A DNA stretch of 64,000 nt, taken from positions 184,501 to 248,500 of the forward strand of contig CAJNDT010001247.1 in NCBI GenBank assembly GCA_905221615.1. Direction: 5' to 3'. Origin of the DNA: Symbiodinium sp. CCMP2592. Lineage: Eukaryota; Sar; Dinophyceae; Suessiales; Symbiodiniaceae. The stretch's first letter is position 1, and the number at the start of each line of letters is the position of its first letter. Of the stretch, positions 11,201-23,634 are shown piece after piece. The translations under genes were made by a program, and so were the position numbers. A model generated the notes under the pieces. The model had not been told where the DNA came from and did no database searches. It saw nothing but the letters and a program-made list of their open reading frames with translations.

Positions 11201-14200
11201 CTGTGTCAGGACAGTTTTGGATGAAAGTGTGGGTCTATACTGAGGAGCTACAGTTTCCTGAACCACAAACTTTACAACTGTAACTTGTCTGCCATCGTCG
11301 TGGCTGCTTCGAGGGCGTCGGTAGGCGTTCGAAGGCGTAGGCGAAGGCGAAGGCGAGGGCGGTTGACCTCGTACGTGGCCGTGTGCCTGGTCCTGGACGA
11401 ACCTTGACTCGCCATTGGGCGTCTCCTCCGGTCCCCAGACGACTCGCCGGGGCTCCGCCACCGGGTACGAACTCGGGCGCTGCGCTCGGGGTGAAGAGCC
11501 GAGTATCCGGCCACTAGAAATAGCGGAACAGGATGCTTCCGTGATCTGAGCTCTTCTGCATCTCCCGCCTTCTGAGCTGCATCGGACTGGCTTCATGAGG
11601 CTGTCTCACTGAGCTGAACCTGTCTGGCTGAGCTGAAGCTGTCGCTGACCGTAGCCGCCTCCCAAAAACCCTAAATAAAGCCCTGAAGCCTTACCCGTCA
11701 CTCTAACGAGAATTTTCGGACCGAAGTCTGCCTCTTGGGACACCAGCAACCTGAAATTCCAGTCCTACACCCATGAACCTTGCAACTGCATTCCTGGAAT
11801 GGCCCACAAGTTCAGGCAGCAAGCCTCCAACCCCAAACCTTCAACTCTAAATACCCTGAGATCACCCAAGCAACTAAAGCTCTCAAGTTTTTGCCGGGTC
11901 TTCATTTTGACATGGTTTAAGGAGTGTGGGTTGTGGGGTTGTCGTCCAACGGAATTTTCCCTACGTGCTCAGGCATCCATCCTACTAGGTTGAGGTTTAG
12001 GGTTTGGGTTTAGGTGTTGTCTTGCGTACTTGGAGTACTTACAGGGTCTTGGGTAGTAACTAGGCTTATAATTAAGGTAGCTATACACTTAAAACCACCT
12101 ATAACTCCAATTAAGGTACTTAACGCCTTACTTACTAAGTCCCATGATCCTCCAAGTAGACTGACCCTAAACCCCTATAGATCCCTTATAGAACCCTTCA
12201 CGGAACCCCGTAAGGAACCCTTTAAGTTACTACGTCGTATGATCCTTCAAGTAGAGTCTCATACGGGCTCGGAAGCGATCAGGTCTCGGCACGAACAAGT
12301 CACCACAGTACACTCTTCTACTCCAGAGGCCCCGGGGACATACTGCTGATGGACAAAATCCTGCGTCACCCCTTTTTCAGGAATATACCATAGTTTCCAT
12401 AGTTTAGATTCCTTAGGGTCATGCAGGATTTTGTCCATCAGCAGTAGTAAGTAGGTTGCAAATAGGGTATACGTACCCCAAATGGAGCTACCCCAACTAT
12501 AACCCTACTTATAACCTACCTACTAAATGCCCTGGGCCTCCAAGTACAGCATACATGGGTCAGTACGTCATGTGAAAAGCAAGACCTAAGCACCAAACCT
12601 CAAGCTCTAGACGTGTGCGCACATACCTAGAACCAACAAGCACAACTGAACCTAGTCGCCAAAGCCTTATATAGTATGGTCTTTGTGCTCAAAAGCCTTA
12701 AACTGTGAGCCTTTAAAGCCCTTAGTAGGTGACGACCTCTTGATTGTAGGGTATAACTGCTTCGGGCACTACAACATACGTTAAGCTGCCATAACCTACT
12801 TGTTTGTAAGTTCTACCCGTGTATGGAACCTGAAGGGACCGTTCAGAAAACGTAGGGTTTTTGGTAGCTCAAGATAGACCAAACTTTCGAATGTTTAGGG
12901 TAGAGTTTTAGGACGTTGCCGAGAGTAGGGTTTCGCTGCGTTAAGGAGATGGAACCTGCTACTTTTCAGTTGTAATAAGGGGGCCCTAAAATAAAAGAGG
13001 GCAAAAGGGTAAGACTCAGGAACCTATAGGAATCTCTGGGAGAGTGTCAGGTCCAGGGGGGTTCGGCTGCTGAGAAACCTACGCAAACCCAAATTTCTCA
13101 ACCATCTCCCCTCCCCTGAAACCCTATAAATACCGTCAAACGGTAAGGAAACCCCTTCAATTAGAATTTGAAACCCCGAGGCGCAAGGACCACAACCTAA
13201 ACCCCAAAGCCCCAAACCCTAAACCCAAACCTTAAACCCTTAAACCTAAACCCTAAACGTCCCGTGACCCCACACCCTAAACAGGTCGTGCGCGGCTGTT
13301 TGATCTTGTTCTTATCCAAGACCAGCTCACGTAGCTGCTCCATATGGCTCAAACCCTGGGAGAAATGGTAGTAGGGTTGCTGTTAAGGAATTTGAATTAG
13401 GCTTGGGCGTTTAGGGTTCAGGGGTTGAGGATTTGGTGTTCAGTTGCTGTTAATTAAGGAACTTAAACTAAGTTACGAGAAAAAGTGTTAACTTAGGTAC
13501 CCGTAGTACTTGGACCTTTAGGCGCCTGTATACTTAGAATAGGGTTCCTTTCCAGGGATCAATGATAGTAGGGTTCTGTGACATGGGGGCCTTAATAAAT
13601 GAAATAGCGTTTTGGTGCAGTTATAAGAAGGTAACCCCAAAATGCTCTTGGCAATCAAAGAAAGTGGGGTTGAGGGTTTCGCGATCTGGCGGAAAGGTAT
13701 CCTACTGTTGATGGACAAAATCCTGCATGACCTTAAGGACCCCAAACTCTGGGAATTATGGTATATTCCTTATTGTGGGTCATGCAGGATTTTTGTCCAC
13801 CCACCGTACTTGGAGGGTTGTTGACTTGTAAGTCTCATAGCCTCAATGAGGGTCGCTTTTAAGGCACTTACAAGCCTACTTATTACCTACTTACTAAGTC
13901 TCCCGACCATTCAAGTATCCTTATATGGGAGTTTCCGAAAACAGAGGACTCTAATATAGTACCCCAAATAGTAGTAGGGACCCCAAAATGAGGTCGGAAA
14001 CTCCCGTATGGGTTACAGAGATTCTTAGCACAGAGAGAGCCTCCTCTGTGCGTGTTTTCTCGAAACTATCCCAGACTCCCAGACACTCCAATATCCCTTA
14101 ATTAAGGAATATACCTTAAAGTAGGATCCCTAACATGATTTCAGGAATATTCTTGAAATAAAGGATATTGGAGTCTCTGGGTTGGAAAAAGGGTCTTCAA

Positions 14201-17200
14201 ACCTGAAACCGCAAAACCTTAAACCCTAAACCGATACTAGGCGTCGATTTCAACAGTCCCCAAAATCATGTGTATCTAGCCCTCCAGGACCTGTAGTAGC
14301 CCTCATAGAAGTCAAGGAACCCTCAAAGGAACCTGATAACAACACCACAACCCAAAACCCAACAACCTAAACCTAAAAAACCCCAAACCCTAAACCTTCC
14401 TAAATACATAACCCCAAAGCCTATGCCCTTAACCCTAAGCCTTTGCCAGGACCCCTCAAGTGCTTTATGCAGCCTTTATGGTACTGAATAGCTTACCTTC
14501 TGGGTAAAGCAACCCTTAAACACCTAAGCCCTAACCCCAAATCTGTAGAAGAGGCCTCTCAAGGTAACTATACCTGTAGTAGAGAATAACCCCAGTTGGG
14601 GCACATGTAACCTTACCTACTAGAAGTCCCATGATCCTCCAAATAACAGGAACCCTTATGACTCCTTAACGCTAAACCCTAAACCCAGTTAGAGCACGTA
14701 TAACCTTATGTACTTACTAATCCTCATGAACCTTTAAGTGTGGAAGAGGCCTCGATCTTCGTGATCTCATTCCCCGGAAGGTGCAAGATACGCAGCGTCT
14801 GCAGTGGAAGCCTGCGCTTGCGGCTCCAATTTTCCCAGGAGCTCCAACATCCCTTCATTCAGGAGTATACCGCTAGACCCAAGAGTAACCCAGGAATAAA
14901 AAGGATGCCCTTTTTGGTTTAAAGGGGCTTATAAGGGAACCTGAACCCTAAAAAAGGGAATAAGGGCCTATTCTAGGTCCTAGACCGCAAATTATGGTAG
15001 GAGCCCGCCATTATGATTTCTCCATGATTTTAAGTATATTCCGTAATTAAGGGAGATTTGAGTCTCTGGGTTGGACTCCCCTCGAATCTCCAAGTTCAAC
15101 GGCCGCTTTAAGGATGACTGTAAGGGTTGCTTGGAGGGTCGGGGGACTTAGTAAGTAGGGAATAAGCAGGCTTGTAAGTACCCTAAGAGGGACTCTAATT
15201 GGGGTCTTATACATCTGAAAAGTAACTACTATACTGAACTTAGAACCCTAGCAAAAAGTAACTTTATCTGTTTCTTAGGGATTATAATAACCAAAAATTA
15301 AAAAGTATTTCTAAGTACCCCTAAGACTATTTACTAAGTCCCCCGACCCTCCAAAAGTGTTTTTTGGGGTTTCGCGCTTTAGGGCTTTAAATTTCAGGGT
15401 GTCGGGCTTAGCGTTTGTGGGTGTGGCAGGTTGTTTTGGCTTCGTAGGGTCTGTTTAAGGTTTCGTGAGGATTCTGTAGAGCTTCTACAAGAAAGAAAGC
15501 CTGAACTGTACACTTGGGCTTTGTCACAGGCGAAGCCTTAGGCCTGTGCTTCTGTCTCTTGGACTTGGGTCCCTCTTGGCATTTCCATGAATCTGTGTCG
15601 CCCCAAACTCTATGAAGCTTTACACTCCAAACTAGGGGTCAGGAATACTTAGAAAACAGGGTCTATGCTCTCGTGATGGGGTCATCGTTGCTGGAAACTC
15701 CCCTGTCCAATATGCTTCGCTTCCGCCTAAATACAGATGAAGGAGCTTCCGAAATAGGGACCCTGATATAATACCCTAGACAGTAGATCCCTACTCTAAG
15801 GACCCCCAAAATCAGGTACTACTAATTTCGGAAACTCCCATGAAATCCCTGAAAGTGGCTCCCGCAGCTCGGAATACCAGCTTCACAGTGCAAGGGCTTG
15901 GTCAGTGCTTGGAGTTCGGGGTTTAGGGGTTCAGGATTTAGTGTAGGGTTTCGGATGTAAAGTTTAGGTTATAGGACTGAGGGCTTAGACTTCATGGTTT
16001 AGGGATAAGGCCCAGCGATGGCTGTTAGCCAGCTGCTTTATGCCGGAGTGAAAAGCGATGAGACCGCCACGGAATCAGAAGTGTATATAGCCTCCGTGCT
16101 CCTGGTAGTGGCTCCCAAGCTCGCCAATGCTGGTTCGCAACGGCCGTCGACCGAGTCGTTGTCGGTGTTGCCGTCGCGTCAGTGGGTGCTAGCTCCTAGG
16201 TAGTGGAGTGTAGCAGGCCAACACCCACATCGGCAACGCGGCCGATCAGTGAGCTTCATTAATATGAGGGCCTTAATAATCAGAATAGGGTTGCTTGAAG
16301 GGCTCCTAAAAAGGATTCTATAAGGGATCTATATTAGGGTTCTATTAGGTATAAGGGCCTTAATAGTCAGAATAGGGTTTTGAGGGTATGATATACTATA
16401 ACCATAACAAGGAACCCCGCCCCCCCCCCCCCCCCCCCCCCCCCACAATACTGTTGATGATATCAATCCTGCATTACCTTCAGGACCCTAAATTATGGGA
16501 ATTATGGTATATTCCTTCTTATGGGTCATGCAGGATTTATATCATCAACCGTACAATTGGTAATTATTTAAGCCCCCTATACTAGGAGCATTCCTCGGTC
16601 GACCGAATCAAGAGCTTTGCTAAGGTCAACTAGAAATCCCATAGGCTCCATAGTAGTACCTTGTTGGGACTACCTCATAGGATTCTACGTATGAACCCCA
16701 AAAGGGAACTACCATGGAGCTTATGGGATTTAAAAGCTACAATAGCATTCTGCTGACATTTATTCCACCGTAAGCCATTATCAGCAACGCAAAAGAATAG
16801 CATTACGAACCACTCAGGCTTCTGTAACATGCAGCCCTACACCCCAAACCCCACCTGAAACTACCATACCCGACTTTTTTCGTAAATCCTTGCCATAAAC
16901 CCTAATAAGGAAGTTACAGGGGCCCTACAAGAAAGCAGGTTTTGGTACATAAATTTACATCTTTCCCCCGACAGGAGGATCTGGAAAGTAGAATCCCTAA
17001 CTTGGTTTAGGGTATATAGTAGAAGCCAGAAAGTTGGAACATTAGTATCCTCATACCCTTAACTGTAAAGTATAAGGGGTCCTAGCACTAATCCTCCTAA
17101 ACCGTGTTCCAACTTTCTGGGATCCGCTACTAGATCTAAGAGTAACCTAGGAATAAAAAGGGTGCCCTTTTTGGTTTAAAGGGGATCATAAGGGAACCTA

Positions 17201-20200
17201 AACCCTGAAAAAGGGAATAAGGGCCTACTCTGGGTCCTAGAGAAAGAGCGGATTCAGATAGGACCTGGGTAGTTCTCTAAATTAAGTACCCTAACCTTAA
17301 AGGGGACCCTATTATAGAACCCTATAGTGCCCTTAAGGGGGACCCTATTATAGTATAGCGGGTTCGGAGTTTCGGCTCTAGGGTTCTGGGATCAAACTGA
17401 CCTACTGACGGGTGCTTTAGAGGAACCCCCTTTCTACTATTTGCTTAAGAACCCCCAAAAAATAAATAATATATTCCTTATGGGGGTAATATAGGGATTA
17501 TTATTATTTTTTATTTTTTGGGGGTTCTTAAGCAAATAGTAGCTTTTCAAGGGCGGCCCCAAGACCCAACTCTGCTGGGGACCGGGCTGGGAGAAGAGTC
17601 CTCGCAAGACATGGCAGGTTTCCGGTTTTCAGGGGTTTAGGGTGTAGGGGTTTAGGGGTTTAGGGGTTCCGGGTTTAGGAATTCAGGGTTTAGGGTTTAG
17701 GGGTGTAGGGGTGGAGGGTTTATAGGGTTTAGGGTTTAGGGGCTTCGATTCTACGGGCTGGAAAGGCGCCCCGGAAAGCCCTACATACAGGGTCGTGGGA
17801 CTTTCAAATTACAGCTATATGGTAACTATCCTATATGAATAGCGCATAACCCTAATTAATCTACTTCTTGTAGCTGTACTTGCTAAGTCCCATGAAACTC
17901 CAAGTAAGGCTTTCCAGCATCCCCCCTCCCAAGTACCCTTTAGTGGAGGCCTTATGGTCCCTAGTCGTAAGTACCTAGCTACTTAGAGGAAAGGAAGGGT
18001 ACAATAGGGGCCTTAATAATTAGAATAGGGTTTCGGGACCCATTATACTGTATAACTTACAAGAAAGAGCCACCAAAATAATCTAGAACATTATTAAGTC
18101 CACTGTAATAGTTTGGGGGGGGTGTTGGTGGAGATGAAAACAAATTTCTGGAATGTAGAAAGGTACTCTCAGTGTAGCTCTTCAGTACGGCTGTATGGGG
18201 TTTCGGTAGAACCCCATACTACAGTAGAAAGGAGAACCTTTAGGGACCAGGGAATGTCAGACAGGAGTAGGAAGCGGGATCTCGTCCAGCCGTCACATGT
18301 CAGCTTAGATGCTTTGTAGACACCTGAACAACCGGCCTAATGCTATTACTTGGGGTTGCATTGTAATTGTAGTGATAAAGCATTACAATAATGTACCCCG
18401 AAACCTATTCTAAATACTACTGGCATTTGTAAATGCAGTTGTTCTAAGTGGAGAGCCTAACCAACCGCCAATGGCAGGGAGCACCGACACAGCCGGAAGT
18501 AGTTCCTTGATATCGAGGTCTATCAGGCTGTAACGCGGAGCCACGTTCTACCGGTAGGGCGTTTAGGGGAGCGAACCTGATATTTCTGATCGGGGTCGTA
18601 TGGTTGGCCTCCCCTTGTATCCGCAGCAAAACCCTAAACCCTAAACCTTAAACCCTAAACCCCTAAACCCTAAACCCTACCTAACACCTATACCGGAAAC
18701 CAAGATGTGAAGCCAAAACCACTAAGCCCCCCGAACCATCAAAATCCTGAACGTAGGCTCTAAACCCTAGAACCCAAACTCGAAACCCCCGCACCCAGAA
18801 CCCCTGCTTGGAGGATCATGGGAATTGGCACGCAAGGTTATAATAATTACCCTAACTGGGGTTGTAATCAATGACAAGTCTAGTTACTACTTGGAGGATC
18901 ATGGGACTTTGTAAGTGGGGTTATAAGTGCCCTAATTGGGGTTATAAGCGTTATAAGTATCGTTGCCTTGATTATAACCCTAGTTACTAAGTCCCATGAC
19001 CCTTTAAGTAACCATAGTTGCCAAGCCCCCGACCCTCCGAGTAACGCCCTTCAAAACGCTGACTTTTAGGCGCTGGGTCCGGCTGAGTATCCTAGCCCAA
19101 AAAGGTTATTACGGTTTCGGGTCAACTTGGGAAGGATTATGTAAACCGCAAAAGGTTAAAGGTTACCTACTCAGCTACTTTGTCTGGCCAAGAAGCGCAA
19201 CTCGGCAATGCCGGAGAAGCCGGCTTCCACCACCTGCACAGTCTCACTACTTAGGGCTTCGAATGCAGGGCCTTACCAATTCAGGGACGCCTTGCGGATG
19301 GTGTGGCACTTTCACTATACCCCCCCTTAGAACCATAATAACAGTAACATGTTTAATATTGTTCTCTTGAGTTTTATATGCACAAAAAATAATAATCCGA
19401 AGGAGACTATAGTTCAAGATGAGTCGGCGCACTCGGGTTTTCGCATGGAAATATGCGTTGGTGATGTCGGCCGCTCGCACTCGCAGGCCCAACGATACCG
19501 CCCAGCTACAAATGAGGGCTATCCCCTCCTGCGCGGCTGTTGGATAGTCAGCTCGTACTTCCTCGCCCCCAGGAGCTTGTACGCACATATAACCTAGGGC
19601 CTTAGTTCATACTTTTAATCGGGTTTTCCGGTCTCGAACCCCAAAGAGCCATGTTTGAAAAATGTTCGGGCTGCTATATAATATATACCCCAACTCGCAT
19701 GGACAATGCTTCCTGGAAGAAGAAGAAGAAACGGCAAGCAGGACACGATTTTCGGACGACGTGTTAGGCTGTCCGTCCAGTATGCGAGAAGCTTGAGACC
19801 AATAAAATCAAACTTTACAGAACACCCTGAACAGCCAAAACCAAAAGGTCCATAAGCATCCTAAACACTACAGTTGAATGAAGCTTTCGAGACACGGCAC
19901 CCAGGCACAAATTCCAAGCCCCTTGCCGCTGGATGGTAGCGGCAGGTTGACGATGAATTGCGCACGAAAACAAAGATGCTAAGAAGCGAGAAACCCAACT
20001 GCGTAGGGTGAGGTAGTGAGCGATTGTTTAGCCACCAAACACATCAGAACCACCAAACTACGCAATGTTCAGATAGCAAGCTGCAAAGACAACGTAGCAC
20101 AGACGCCCACAGATATCTGCACACTCCAGGGACCAAAACTTGAAGCCCCTGAAGCCCGAACACTGACCCTTCTGAATTTGTTCTGCTGTTCTTGGGGAGA

Positions 20201-23200
20201 GCCTATTTGAACACAAACCGGCACATAATCTTGAAACTTAACCCGAAGCTGAAGCTTGACCTCTAAACCCCTACATGTGTAATAGCCAGCACTTGCGCCT
20301 GCAGATTGGGCAAAGTGGCGATTCCGCCGTGAGTCTCGTCCTATGGGCCAGGCGGTTTGGGGTTACAACTCCTCTGTCTTCTCGTCTCAGACCCAGTACT
20401 TGAGGGTCTGCGGTTTAGAGTTTAAGGGTTCAGGGGACCCTAAACCCTAAACCCGGTTTAGGGGTGGTGTTTAGGGTTTGGGGCTGACTTTAAGGTCTGG
20501 GCCTGGGGTTTAGGGATCAGAGAACCCCAGACAAGGAACCGGAAAAGGGTTCGGGTCTTTAGAGTTTCAAGGATCTCCCAATAAGGTCGGGGCTTGTCAT
20601 AGCCTAGAAGCTAATAGTACTTCCTTAAGCCTAATGCATAGAGGCCTGAATACTTCGCATAGGGCTTGGAGCGTTTTTATGAAACATCAACACAGCCATG
20701 GCTGTGGGCCCCTATAAATTTGATGCTCGGGTTTCGGAGTAGAACCTACAAGAAAGTAGGCTGTGGTAGTTTTAGGTAGACCCAAAGCGGCAAACCATAA
20801 CCCTCAAGCCTACAGTGCCAGAACCCAAAATCATGAAACCTAAACCAACACCCTAAACTGCAAACCCTAACCCTCAACAACCCTAAAGCCCAAATCATGA
20901 AACCCGAGCCCTAAACGCTCGATCGTACACGCAAGATCATGACATGTCAACCTTTTTTTTCGACGCAGGCCGGGCCCCCGGCTGCTCCCCCAATCATGCC
21001 ATTCTCCAAATCGAGCTTGGTCTTGTTCATGCCTCAAGGCTTGCCGTGCACCCAGGTTCAGGGTTTAGGGGTTTAGGGTTTACTATACTGAACTTAGAAC
21101 CCTAGCAAAAATTGTAATTTTAGCTGTTTCTTAGGGAGTATAATAACCAAAAATTAAAAATCATTTCTAAGTACCCCTAAGTTTAGGGTTCAACACTAAA
21201 CTCTAGGGCTGGTTCCCCTAATTTGGGGCCGTATACTACAAAGGGTACTTTATAGGAACCCCATTAAGGGATCTACTTTTTGGATCCTCCCGGGGGTTAT
21301 TTAGGCTTTATGAAGCTGAAGGGAACTAAGCTGTCAAAGAGTTCGAAAACCCTGGGTGGTAATTACCTTTGAAACAGCGGCGGACCCTACTTTAAACCCT
21401 ACCTGCAGCTAACAACATACCGACCATTCTGGGCGCCACACGGAGAACCAGCAGCTTGCTGAGAGGCCCGAGATTCCTGACCGAAGCTCTACGTGCTCTT
21501 GGGACGTGCAGGCTTTCGGCGTTTGAGTCCGAAGCTTTCGAACCTTAACATTTAGGGATTCCGAGTTAGGTATATATCCCCGGCGAATGGATACTATACA
21601 CGACATGAGTCGACTATGTTTGGTAAAGCTACTGTAAGGTTTGATTAGGCTCTTGTCGGTTCTTCCCGGAATTCCGACACCAGCTTGCCAAGCGCCGGGT
21701 AGAAACAAAGCATCATCAAGGTGCCTTGCCGTCTCTGCGTGGGTCACAGCTCCCTGAACCAACAAGAAATAGACCCCACTCCTAGTTATCGCAATGCCCC
21801 AGGCCCTAATTACTCCTAACCACTACCAACTCTGCTCCTAAACTTTCATTCTCCTAAACCCGAACATCCTTGAACCCCTCTTCACGCGCCTGATGTCCGA
21901 AAACGGGTTGCCGTCAAGGATCAACTCCTAGGTTACGTTGCTACTTTTGGGTTACTGTTTAGGGTCTCGGGTATACTGTCGACGGTGTTGGATTTCGGAC
22001 TTGTCGGGTCTGTGGATTTAGTAGGTTTGGAGACACGGTCTACCGGGCTTTTTGAGTCTGTTGGATTTGATCGGTTTGGGGACACTGTCTGCCCCAAAGG
22101 CAAAGGCATGTACCTTCGCTGATGTAAACATCTCTCATTCACACCCAACCCCTCTTCTGCACGGTCCTTTAGAATCCCTACTAATCTGTACCGCCTACTA
22201 TCAAACTTGAGCGGGTCATCCCCAATAAAAACCGATACCTGTTTCTAATATCGGAGATGGTATCATACCATCTTTGGAATGCTCATGCTTAAGCGAGCAC
22301 AGAAAAACTAAAACAAATCCCCTCTACTAAACTCACGCGCACACACACGCACACATGTGACAACACACACACACACTCACACTCACCTGACTCCCTCTAA
22401 CCCACAATAGGCTTTACCGGGCGGGGGTGATATCAGGGCGATAACGGAATGGAGACTAACTATCAGGGGCTACGTTCTATCAACAGGGAAACGATCATAC
22501 TTTTCTTTACTAGACGTTGTGGGGGAGATTAGCCATCAGCTTCCTACATGAGTTATATATACCCAGACCCCCGAAAGGATCGAAAGTTGAATCCTTCGCG
22601 TGGAACCCTGTACTATAGAAACCACCCCAAGCAGCACAGAACCTGAGAGGATAGTAAGCAGGCTAACATCGAAGCCTAATTACCCATACTGTTCCTGAAG
22701 GTTCCGTATCATAACAAAACCAAAGTCTACACCAGCACCACAATCTAAGTAGTAAGTTGCCGACACCTGCTGCGCAAAACTGTGTGGCCAGTTCTTTGAC
22801 TGGAGCAAACATGAAGGTCTGTCTGTTCTGCCCACCTGTTGCGGCAAAACTGGAAGAATGCTTTCTCAGCCTTGCTGGGGCAGTGCAAATCTTGGCGAAT
22901 GGTCTGGAACGCATCTGTTGCCGCGTGCCACTTTTCAGCGAACCGGATAAAAAGGCAATAGGGCGGTAGTGCGGAACCTAGTCATCATGCCTGATTGATG
23001 CTCCACAGGGTGGTCTACCTGCAGAGCGAAATCAACCCTATTGGCTTGGGGCTTGAGGCGGTGGAGTTACCCTGAATCCTAAACCCTAAATACCTAAACC
23101 TCGAGCTCGCGACCAAACATGTCAGTTTAGGGGCTTTCATTTTTGGAGACAGGTCTCGCGGGCACATTGCAGAATAATTATGTTAAAAGGGAGCCTAAAG

Positions 23201-23458
23201 TGTAAGATAGGTAATGGTTTCACACCTATATCAAACCCTAAGCTGGAACTCGGAGGTAATCTGCCGCCAAGTGCGAAGCCCGCAGAGAAGGAAACAGGTC
23301 ATCGTTGATGAGCTGTCCCTGCGCAGCTGTTATGGGTTTAGAATATAGGGTGCCGTCAAGGCCCCTTTGATGTTTACTACAGTGGCGGCTCACGATAATG
23401 TTTTTGTATGGCTAATGGCCACGTACATGATGCAGAACAGATAAAAGCTAATGTGCAT

Positions 23459-23492
<34 letters not shown>

Positions 23493-23581
23493 ATATATAT
23501 ATATATATTTGTATATATTTGTATATATTTGTATATATATATATATATTTGCATATATATATATATTTATATGTTTAAACA

Positions 23582-23634
<53 letters not shown>

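Larger units (their letters stand above)
7641..13291. other. Intron of the LRR gene
   Basis: Holds hairpins A, B and C, TTTAGGG-like patches and a GC-rich stretch at 11280-11620. The latter is Pro/Arg-rich in several frames and could hide an exon, but no frame stands out. Confidence 0.45.
14984..18804. other. Intron region of the LRR gene
   Basis: Hairpins A, B, C, E, F, G and H, a poly(C) run and an imperfect inverted repeat at 16150-16245. About 25 LRR residues should be coded here; I did not find them. Around 18480-18560 the minus strand reads [18 protein letters not shown], possibly an exon. Confidence 0.4.
20335..23279. other. Intron of the LRR gene
   Basis: TTTAGGG-like DNA, a family H element, a partial family D hairpin (about 21220-21297), a (CA)n run near 22340-22385 and the ambiguous open segment at 22757. 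Confidence 0.5.

Noticed and set aside
11180..11600. 138-codon GC-rich open frame
   Set aside because: Arg/Pro/Ser-rich in several frames at once, as GC-rich filler would be; no splice-consistent exon chosen.
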